Below are positions 55,590 to 64,000 of a stretch of DNA of 64,000 nt, piece by piece. This stretch comes from Paraphysoderma sedebokerense (taxonomy: Eukaryota > Blastocladiomycota > Physodermatomycetes > Physodermatales > Physodermataceae). The translations under genes and the position numbers were made by a program. The stretch covers positions 1-64,000 of the forward strand of contig JAHLJZ010000106.1 in assembly GCA_025602915.1 (NCBI GenBank), in the 5' to 3' direction. The notes under the pieces were generated by a model. It was given only the letters and a program-made list of their open reading frames with translations. It was not told the DNA's origin and made no database searches. Every line of letters begins with the position of its first letter. Position 1 is the stretch's first letter.

Positions 55590-56060
55590 TAATATGAAAT
55601 TACAAAGAAACCCACCGACACTGTAATGACAAGGGTCAATTTGACGGCAGATTCTAACTGCGTCACCTTGCCTTTTAAAATATCAATTTCTGCTGCCTGG
55701 GTATTAATCAAACTCAGATGGTGCGCCGAGATACCCATGATCAATTTCATAATGGTTTCTGTCAAGGCTCTGACTTCAGCTTGATCCTATATTATATATA
55801 TGTAAAAAGCAGAATTTGCATAATTTTTTAGGCCCGATATGAAAATATATTTTACCGTAATTATAAGTTTATCATGAAATGTACGAAAGAAGACTTAAAA
55901 TGTCACTTTAACTTACCCGGCCGATAAAAAGATTGAACCGTTTCATTTTCAAAACGGTCAAGTCGCTTTGTAACATTCGTTCAGAGACATCGTCATGGCT
56001 TGTAACTTTTATCAATCTTTGTCTGTCAGTGGTAGTCACTGGACACAGTTCAGCTTTCGA
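55590..56060 (-). pseudogene. Coiled-coil/membrane-anchor fragment of an ankyrin-family gene
   Basis: Minus-strand exons at about 55590-55786 and 55917 upward join in phase across an intron (donor GTAAGT, acceptor TATAG). They read MLQSDLTVLKMKRFNLFIGR, then DQAEVRALTETIMKL, QAAEIDILKGKVTQLESAV and a hydrophobic end KLTLVITVSVGFFVISY-stop. This is the ILKxKxxQLES coiled coil plus tail anchor of the ankyrin genes at 56511 and 57964, in the same orientation, but no ankyrin exon precedes it. Either the 5' part has been lost, or it is a short tail-anchored protein with its own start that I have not found. Confidence 0.6.
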
Positions 56061-56510
56061 ATTCGAAATAAAGCGGTTCGGTATAACTGTTATAATTTGG
56101 GCCCAACGAAACCATAAATTTTGTGGACCGCACTCGATATAGGGTTAAATTTTTAACAAGTTACTGTTGTCGCAGAATAAGTAACAGATTTCAGCAAACG
56201 TGGGATTCTGGATGCTAAAATAAGGAACCCGAAATATTCATCGTTTTCTTTTCGTGTTATTTTGGGTAATATTAGTTCACTTTTCTATATATATGTCCAA
56301 ACATAATGGTAGATGGAGACTGGTGAAGGTGGATTCAAAGAAAGGTTACATCAATATATTAAAAGTAGATATTGCTTTTGTGATTCAAAACGTGCGCACG
56401 CGAGAGATAAGAATTACATATTGCAAATTTTACGTTATATTTAATACGAACAATACCAAATCTTTAAAAGTAATGATATACTCAGCGGTTCAGTATACTT
56501 TGTGTTTAAG

Positions 56511-57555
56511 TTATTTTATTATTGTGTACATTAAAAAAGCTACGAAAGCGACGATAACTGACGCTTTGAAACCAAAATTTTGAAAATCCGTAGTACTTTT
56601 GACTGATGATTCTAATTGTTGTATCTTGGCTTTTAATATAGCTACATCAGCCTGTTATATATAAAAAATACATATACAATAGTGGAGTTAGTATCAAGTT
56701 ATCCTGTGAAGTGATCTAGTATCCAGGACTGATGATTGTCTAAATGAATTACGAATTCTTGATGAACAGAGTTGATTTACCTGACTGGTTTCTTGTAACC
56801 GCTGCAACGATTTTTCTAGGGATTGAGTTTTTGATGTTAATTCTTGATATTGAGATTTCATCTAACGGTTAGGTACGTGAGAAGCATAGGGTTAAATTAA
56901 ATTGAAAATTAAGGGATGTCACGACTTGGTACTTAAGAAACCGAAAATAGATTCTTACCATTTCTTGTTCCTCTAGCTCTTTGAGTCGACGTTTAAGAGT
57001 TCCACCGTAATCTACCTCTTCTAGTTCTCTGATGTCGGCACCATGTGCCAGCAACAGTTTGGCGAGGTGAACGTAGTTGGAAGTATCAAGGAAATGGGCA
57101 TTTCGAGCGGCGACTTGAAGAGAAGTAAGATGTTCTGTTTTCACCCCGATGATACAGGTATCGGGACCGATTGTAAATCTTGAAGAAACATCCGAAAGTG
57201 ACTTGAGCATGAATTCCGCCAATTCGACCAATCCCTTATCGCAAGCTAAATGTAGTAAATCCTTCCCTTTGGAGTCCATGATTGCAGGGCCTTTGTCGAA
57301 TAGGAATCTTGCCATTCTCTCGTTGCCAAAACATATTGCGTCAAACATAAGATTATATCCCATTTTACATATATCAAGACCTCTATCCAGCATGAAATTT
57401 AAGATGTCGGGTTGATCGTTTTCATCGCATAATGCAGCGAATTGATTCCAATGACCCGCTTCGTTGCTGTCACAAGGATACTGGAGTAAAAGTAACTTTG
57501 CTCGTTCTACATCCCCTGCTTCAATTGTCCTTATTATGTCATCTGCGGAAACCAT
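56511..57555 (-). CDS. Tail-anchored ankyrin-repeat coiled-coil protein (copy 2)
   Basis: Three exons: 57555-56959 or so, about 56862-56781, and 56655-56511. Exon 1 (MVSADDIIRTIEAGDVERAK) holds about five ankyrin repeats (DILNFMLDRGLDICKMGYN, RMARFLFDKGPAIMDSKG, LLHLACDKGLVELAEFML, HLAKLLLAHGADIRELEEV). Exon 2 starts MKSQYQELTSKTQSLEKSL (coiled coil). Exon 3 has ADVAILKAKIQQLESSVKS and ends with a single hydrophobic helix (ASVIVAFVAFLMYTIIK-stop), a classical tail anchor that would place the protein on the ER or outer mitochondrial membrane with its ankyrin part in the cytosol. Upstream and downstream paralogues share exon plan and phases. Confidence 0.78.
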
Positions 57556-57963
57556 TTTGAATTGCGATTTCAGTGAAGATGAGATATGTCGACCCGGGGA
57601 CGTTTCCTTGTTTATTCAACCCCTGCCCGGGCCATACGACTCGTCGATAATTCGATTGGTCTAATTTAGCAAACTGAATAGCTTTGGATTAACTTGATCC
57701 ATTATATTTCATTGGATATGTAATTTTTTGTTGAAGATTTGTAGTGCATTTGATTTTTTTTTTTTTTTTCAATTCGTAGTAAATTCTACACGGAGTATTC
57801 TTACGCCTACGGAATACAACATCTTGTGGAATGTAGTGTCGACTGTGAAATGTCCGATTCCAGATTGAGAATTAAGTTTCATTATATGAAGTTTGTATAT
57901 AAAAATTTGGAATGTTGACAGAACGACAACTGCTTTCATTTAACACAAACTGAACTTTGCCTT
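57556..57963. other. Spacer between ankyrin copies 2 and 3, part of a duplicated flank
   Basis: The promoter side next to copy 2 (GATGAGATATGTCGACCCGG... TTTCCTTGTTTATTCA) resembles the region just upstream of copy 3 (about 59329-59365), and the side next to copy 3 (about 57801-57963) resembles about 59571-59733. Both are traces of segmental duplication. A poly(T) run lies near 57753-57770. Confidence 0.55.
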
Positions 57964-59305
57964 CTACAGCACCCGAAACAACACAAAGGCAATCGCGATT
58001 GCCGCTAACGGTAGTAGTATGCCCTGATAATCTGATTTCTGCGCTCCAGATTCTAACTGTGCTATTTTTGTTCTTAAAATTTTGATTTCCGATTCTTGAG
58101 ATGTCAGCTGCTTTTTGTGTTGTTCTGCTAAAAATGTAGTGAGTTGCGTCTGAGAGGCCATCTGCTGTTTGTGTTGTGCGGCTACAGATGTAGTGAGTTG
58201 CGCCAGAGCTACCGTCATCCTTTCCATGCCGAATCTGTCCTCCCGGATGTGAGTTTTTTCCTTTATAAAATAAAATACAATTTTAACAAAAGTTTGTAAA
58301 TACTGATAAGTATATCTTAACGTCTTACTTTGGATATCGTGACAACTTCCTCTTCACAAGAACCGAGTCTTCCGTTTAAATCGTTTAAATGTTTCTCCAT
58401 TAAATGAGATTTCGCCATCACTTCCTCAGCCAATGATTGTACCTGCGTCCGAAAAAACATTAATTCAACCAGAAAATACTTTTACGCAAACGAAGCAAAT
58501 ATTTTACCATCTTCAATTCTTCTAACAATGTTTCTTGGCCTTCTGGTTCTTCAAGAGATTCGGACTTGTTTATTAAATCATTCAAAGTCGCTTCGAAAGA
58601 TTGTGTTTTTGTTTTCAATTCTTGATAGTGAGATTTCATCTGTTTGAATCAGAAGTCACTGTGGTTAATTAATTGATTGAATTTTGAGATTTAAGATAAA
58701 ATTGTTACCGTTGAGAGTTCCTCCATTTCTTTGAGTTGACGTTTTAGAGTTCCACCGTAATCTAGCTCTTCTAGCTCTTTGATGTCGGCGCCATGTGCCA
58801 GCAACAGTTTGGCAAGATGAACGAATTTCGAAGTGTCTAGGAAATGGGCATTGCGTGCGGCTATCTGAAGTGGAAAAAGGTTTTCGTTTTTCACTCTGAT
58901 TCTTAAGTCCTCATAAGACGCTTTTATCCTTGAAGAAACATCCGAACCCTTTTTGAGCATGAATTCAGCCAAGTCTACTGATCCCTTATTGCAAGCGACA
59001 TGGAATAAGTTCGTTCCAGGTTGGTGGTTCGTTTTTGCACCCTTCTCGACGAAAAACTTAGCCAATTCCTCGTTACTGAACTGTATAGCGGTCGCTAGCA
59101 AATTGTATCCCACAATATTTATATCAAGACCTCTTTCCAGCATGAATTTTAAAAGTTCGAGGTGGTTGTTTTCAACGCATAATCGAGCGCATTCTTGCCA
59201 ATGTCCAGCTTTGTTAGCATCATAAGGATACTGGAGTAAAAGTAACTTTGCGCCTTCAACATCTCCTGCTTGAATTGTCCTTTTTATGTCTGCTTCGGAG
59301 ACCAT
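57964..59305 (-). CDS. Tail-anchored ankyrin-repeat coiled-coil protein (copy 3)
   Basis: About four exons. Exon 1 from ATG 59305 (MVSEADIKRTIQAGDVEGAK) to about 58710 holds the ankyrin repeats (LLKFMLERGLDINIVGYN, LFHVACNKGSVDLAEFMLKK, HLAKLLLAHGADIKELEEL, YGGTLKRQLKEMEELST). Then MKSHYQELKTKTQSFEATLN, VQSLAEEVMAKSHLMEKHL, and EKTHIREDRFGMERM, a longer coiled coil than copy 2 with a duplicated motif AAQHKQQMASQTQLTTF / AEQHKKQLTSQ, ending IKILRTKIAQLESGAQKSDY and the hydrophobic anchor ILLPLAAIAIAFVLFRVL-stop at 57964. It is closest to copy 2; the coil has been lengthened by internal duplication. Confidence 0.8.
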
Positions 59306-60524
59306 TTCTAGTTCCGATGGTGGTGGAGATGAGAAATATCGATCCGGAGAGGTTTCCTTGTTTATCCAGCCTGGCGTGGGCCATACAACTAGTTGCTAAT
59401 TTTGGCGATCAGTATGATCGAGGGCAAAGAACTACTTCAAACTGAATTGGTTTGAAAAAACTGAATCATCAATATTGCAATGAAGTTCTTTGGAGATGAA
59501 GACAGTGTAGTGAAATTCTGATTTCCTCTTTGATCTGTGCAGATACATACTAGGCAGGCCACAGGGTATCATTACCGCGGGGTGCAACACCTCGTCCAAC
59601 GCGGCGTTGACAGTAAAATGTACGACTTGAGATTCAAATTGAAGTTACATTATATCGGCTGTTATTTTAAAATCTGGATTTGTAAAGAAAAGACAACTGC
59701 TTTCGTCCCAGCACAATGTTTTCCCTCTTTTACAGCACCCGAGCAGCCCAGAGCCATGTGATTGCCGCAATGAATAGTGGTATAACCAGATAATCTGATT
59801 TAAGTACTGACTGCTAACATTTAGTGATTTGGCTGACTGACACAAATAATCAAATTCTAGACAACTTCTAGATTTGATCTGAATTCGTAACCTCACTTTA
59901 TCCTGCTGCAGAGACGGATGCTCTACTGATCTACCCAAGTCTAGTAGCAGCATGTTGCTGTACATTCTAATACACAGACGTTCAAGCTTGGAGCATTGGA
60001 TAGCTAGCAGAATGTTTTGCGAACAAAAGTCGGTTGTATTGTCAGACTGAACAATTGGAATGGAGCAGTCGTGGATTCGGGAGCGTGACTTGGCAATTGG
60101 GGAGACTCGCAGTCGCGGCCATACTCTGATTACATATGTGATAATATTATTACTACTAGACTGTATACAGAAGTGGACATGATATATACAGAGTTGTTTT
60201 GAAAACAGCGATTGTATCTATTGTAGAATTTGTGAATTGTGAATTAAAATCTGTTCTGGATTGATGAGAGTAGACAAATCTGTTGTAGAGATGCGAACAG
60301 GACGGCCGAGTTGACTTTTACTCTCTCATTCGCATCTTTATATTGCTGTGGCCATCTTCAGTCTTCTTTTATTAATCTTCTTTATTTGCTAAACGGTGAT
60401 TCTCGCTGGTAGAAAACCACCATTGTCAATTTGTCAATTGTCACTCACTCCACATCTGACCACCCTCATTCCGCACCACTTCAAATCCTCCCCGATATAT
60501 TAGTACCTATACTTCATATACCAA
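59306..60524. other. Intergenic region with ankyrin-gene remnant and tRNA-like segment
   Basis: Besides the remnant at 59733-59800 and a tRNA-like stretch at 59872-59947 (minus), there is no coding sequence. The left part is the promoter of ankyrin copy 3; the right part is the promoter of SNX4. Confidence 0.4.
59733..59800 (-). pseudogene. Remnant of the C-terminal anchor exon of a lost ankyrin copy
   Basis: Minus strand reads KSDYLVIPLFIAAITWLWAARVL-like sequence then stop; it parallels KSDYQGILLPLAAIAIAFVLFRVL of copy 3. The 160 bp on its stop side (about 59571-59733) also resemble the flank of copy 3 (about 57801-57963). No ankyrin or coiled-coil exon is left next to it. Confidence 0.65.
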
Positions 60525-63153
60525 ATGGAAGAAATCAATCCTCAAGACTATTCATCTGTACTCTGGGATACACAACCCTCGTCCCCTCCTCCCGCTGTTG
60601 CCACCGATGCCGCTGCCCAACATCCATATCCCTCGTCTACTACTGCCGCACCATCCGCCTCTACTTCCGTCCCAATCCTCAATCCAACTCCACTCCAAGA
60701 CAACACTTCGCCCCCACAAATAAATGCATTATCGAATGTCAATGCCGGCACCTCCGGCATTGGCAATTCTTCGTCCTCGTCTTCCTCCCCTTCAGCTCAG
60801 CTCTTTGATTTGAAAATGAATTACGGTTACTTGACTTCCGTTACTGATCCCCAAAAACATGGCGAAGGAATGAAAGATGCTTATGTCAGTTATTTGGTAG
60901 TGACAAAGGTAATGCAGGATTACTCAATTGTGTGCATTCTCAACTGTGTTTGCTAGATTCATAGTTTGTGGTTGAGAAGAACGTGTTCCCTTGTGATGTT
61001 TCCTCAAATATGAATTGAGGTTGTTTATTCTTATCCTTTTGTGTACATTCTTGAGACGTCTTCGGTGAGTTTCCCCCTTATTTGGGATTTATTCACAGGT
61101 TTATTCGTATACGTATATGAGTATAGACAAGTTTTGAGTTGATTCATATCATGGCTGATGACGTGTAGGATAGGACTCAGTCAATTTGATCTCTCAACTG
61201 CTTTTTATTCATTCTGAGTCTTATTATCCTCTGAAATTCAGTTGTCGTGAAATTTTTCTGCTGTTTCTGTTGTCTCAAATTTCTTTGAAACCAACCAAAT
61301 CTGAAACTAACTGTATTTACCCTTTGCTCTTGTAATTTTACCTTCATTCTCCCTGATGCTGTATATGCTTCGGCAAATTCAAATTCTACACCTTATATGA
61401 AACGAAATATACTCGACATTTTCCCGTAAACTTTCAGAAACCAAATTCTAATCAAGAAGTCTCAGCTCGCAGAAGGTTTACTGATTTCGTATGGCTACAT
61501 TCTCAGTTGGCGAAAGAGTATCCAGGTATCTTCCGTCTATTAATGTCCCAGACGTTCAGAAATGATACTGATACACAGATGATACTTATCGACTGTTCTA
61601 TTTTTTCATCGAATGTTAGCTTGTATCATTCCTCCATTGCCTGATAAGCATCGTATGGGTTAGTATTTGCAGTTTGTTTGTTCAAAAATGGCAAATGATG
61701 AAAGCGCATGTCTGAATTGAGACTAACATTTATTTTTACAATATAACTTGTTTTTCATATGTATTTACTCGCCTTTAGAATACATCACTGGAGATCGATT
61801 CAGTGCCGAATTCGTCGAAAAACGAAGAGGATCATTGGCGAGATTTTTAAACCGAGTAGTTCGACATCCAGTGTTGCAAAAGAGCAAAGAGTTGGAGGTG
61901 TTTTTATGCAGGACGGATTGGGTTTGTCTTCTCTTTTCCATTTCTTATTGGTCCTTGATTCTTCCTTTGGGAATGCTAAGAAAGGATTTTCAATTTTTAC
62001 ACATTTTAAATCATAGTCCATGCCCACTTCATCCGTTACAACCGCCGCTCCAACTACTCCACCAGAAAAAGAATCAGTTTTTGAAAATTTGACTGATTCT
62101 CTTCTGAATGCCCTATCGAAGCTTAAAAAACCTGATCCAAAATTCATGGAGATCAAAGAAGAAGTGTCAAAGTTGGAGGAAGGTTTAGCCGGGGTCGAAA
62201 AGGGAGTTGGGAAAGTTGTTAAAAGGAGTGCTGGTATGGCTTCAGTCTACTTGTTACGCTATTTTGTTTTTTGGTATCCGCTCACGCTCTCACCAATATG
62301 GAATAGATATCGAGCAAGATTATACTGATTTTGGAGCCGGTCTGACGAGCTTGGGTATTTTGGAAGTTGACATTACTGACGAGTTAACAAAAGTGGGTGG
62401 AATATTTTACGAGTTTGCCAAGGGATTGAAGGAGATGGTAAGTATATTTTTTTGTGCTGATGATACAAATTGAACGTAAAATTCATCTTTCGACTTGTTT
62501 GTATCTTCGGTTATAGATTCAGCATGAAGATATTGAGTTTTCGTCGCATATCAAAGAATACCTCAGTTATTGTCACGCAGTGAAGGTATTGTTATGTCTA
62601 ATACATCGTACGTTTAAATTTGTTCTGACTTTATCTTATCAATTTACAGTACGCTCTTAAATTGCGAGATCAAAAACAACTCGACCATGAAGAATTGTCA
62701 GATTATTTAGCAAAAGCTCAAATTGAGAAACAAAAGTTACTTTCAGGTCTTTCGACTTCATCCGGTATTGGAGGTTATATCAAAGAGAAATATGAAGAGA
62801 TGAAAGGTGTAGACGCAGAGACTTTGAGAAGAGAAAAATTGAAGAAATGCGAAGACAGAATTACCGAGGTAAATTGTTATTACTTTCCGGTGTTCTTCCT
62901 CTCTGACATGTTAACTTATGATCATTATACTTTATGAAACAAAAAGCTTACCTCCGCCATTCAACTCGCCTCCCAAGTCACCGACACATTTTCATCCACG
63001 CTATTAACCGAAATCGATTTTTTCCAAACTGTTCGAATTCATGACTTTAAAGAGATCATGGGCGACTATGCAAATAGTCAGGCAACATTTTGGAAGAAAA
63101 GTGGAGAATTATGGGACGACATGGCAAAATTGTTGGAAGAAAAGCATATTTGA
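60525..63153 (+). CDS. SNX4: Sorting nexin SNX4/Atg24-type (PX-BAR) protein
   Basis: Nine exons (60525-60908, 61438-61525, 61620-61658, 61779-61921, 62017-62233, 62307-62437, about 62516-62585, 62650-62868, 62947-63153) give about 498 residues. A Pro/Ser/Ala-rich disordered start leads to a PX domain: VTDPQKHGEGMKDAYVSYLV, the phosphoinositide-binding RRRFTDFVWLHSQL, the PPLPDKH motif, then RFSAEFVEKRRGSLARFLNR. Helices of the BAR domain follow: DPKFMEIKEEVSKLEEGL, DIEQDYTDFGAGLTSLGILE, YALKLRDQKQLDHEELSDYL and DFKEIMGDYANSQATFWKK. SNX4 works on early endosomes in recycling of SNAREs and in selective autophagy, usually as a heterodimer with another sorting nexin. The Ser run (SSSSSSSPS) is a low-complexity linker. 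Confidence 0.92.
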
Positions 63154-64000
63154 TTGGTTGATTTGCTCTTGTGTTAATCCTTTATAATTTTATCAATCAA
63201 ACGCACTTGCTTATTCTGTTGCTGGTTTTCAGCTGGTTGGCTAATATGTCTATGGTTTGAGATAAATGTATTATTTTGTTGCGATTCTTGTGTGAATTGG
63301 ACATTTGTACATAAACTATTATTCAAAAAAAAAGACAAAAAGAAACCTCTATATCGTTAACACTACCTTGAATGCAGTATTGCGGAGCATTCCGCTGTGC
63401 TGTTTTATTCGGTGGATCATTCAAACTAAGGATCTGCATGTGGTTTGAAAGGATCAAGGACTGAGTAATGACGTTGTCCAAGAAGAAATGACTTTGTAAG
63501 TGCCAATCTGTTACCGACTTCTTGAAAGCGAGCTTAAAAGTGTAACAACAAAATTTGGCACGCTTGTTATCCCATGACGGAAGGTTAATTCTGCAATTTA
63601 GATTCTTTCAATTACGTTAGTTTCCTTGTATCGTTAATTTGTCAGTATGTGTTACTTGTTGGTGGTACAAATAGCTGCGGGTATCCCGGCATTCTGGAGC
63701 GATCTACCCATCGATCAAAGATAGCCATGCAAAAGGGCCTTTTTCGGATTTGGCAACATCAGAGGAAGTGATATGCAGAAGTAAATAATTATGAAAGCAC
63801 AGAAGGCAACAATAAATTGTTGATTTGGATTAAAATAGTCTAGGGTACTCGGGTATGTAAAATAAAATTACCCGCAGCGAAAATCGATCCGAATGCAGCA
63901 AAACCAAGAGAGGGAACGCCCGCTCAATTTCACATCTGTCTCATTCCACGTTCAAGCATAAAAAAAAAGAGTCACTCCGAATTACAGCTAAATCTATACA
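63154..64000. other. 3' flank of SNX4, no gene seen
   Basis: The remaining 850 bp hold AT-rich non-coding sequence with no convincing frame, tRNA or repeat; the right edge may belong to the promoter of a gene outside the window. Confidence 0.35.

Noticed and set aside
60548-60766. Minus-strand frame of 72 codons
   Set aside because: Antisense shadow of the Ser/Pro/Ala-rich first exon of SNX4.

Overview
The window is nuclear DNA of an intron-rich, AT-leaning eukaryote, most likely an early-diverging zoosporic (chytrid-like) fungus. The evidence is: short GT-AG introns, mostly 45-100 nt; fungal-type Lag1, Ftr1 and single-domain expansin-like (loosenin-type) proteins; and an ARL13-like GTPase with the GGG switch II signature, a family otherwise tied to cilia and flagella. 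A SWEET sugar transporter and a PYROXD1 orthologue, which I recall as absent from the common Dikarya models, fit the same placement. The placement is inference; no rRNA or marker gene is present.

Layout. 0-3.4 kb: tandem expansin-like (DPBB) genes, the first cut by the window edge and the second with a long Pro-rich region. 3.9-5.0: a seven-helix membrane protein (-). 6.9-8.0: a secreted orphan. 8.6-11.9: a giant RNA-repair-type gene (2H phosphoesterase, TPR, dual-specificity phosphatase, P-loop kinase, RNA ligase) with frame breaks in its first half. 12.6-13.3: DPBB protein; 14.8-16.6: ceramide synthase (Lag1). 17.9-18.8: subtilase relic without its catalytic serine. 19.8-21.2: Ftr1 iron permease. 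21.8-22.4: small membrane protein (-). 23.1-24.9: leucine-rich-repeat membrane receptor-like protein. 25.2-27.2: ARL13-like. 27.7-28.9: SWEET. 30.2-30.8: mucin-like membrane protein. 31.6-33.5: two paralogous secreted proteins with KR processing sites. 34.0-35.9: IFRD-family protein. 36.3-37.5: second Lag1 (-). 38.9-39.7: DPBB protein; 40.5-41.7: third Lag1. 42.6-47.9: SF3B3, 16 exons. 47.9-49.8: satellite-rich spacer. 49.8-52.9: PYROXD1 (-). 53.6-59.3: three ankyrin genes (-), two of them tail-anchored, with decayed fragments between and beyond. 60.5-63.2: SNX4. Three tRNA genes, all intron-containing, lie at 14.1, 17.2 and 21.5 kb.

How it fits together. Housekeeping genes (SF3B3, SNX4, FTR1, IFRD, PYROXD1) are interleaved with young, locally duplicated families: four DPBB genes, three Lag1 genes, the ankyrin cluster and the KR-site secreted pair. 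A DPBB-then-Lag1 pair occurs twice in the same order and orientation, so part of the window probably arose by duplication of a two-gene segment. The secreted genes often have a TATA box about 90-110 bp before the ATG. No transposon, viral element, CRISPR array or rRNA was recognised. Exon borders were read by eye, so coordinates inside multi-exon genes can be off by a base or two.
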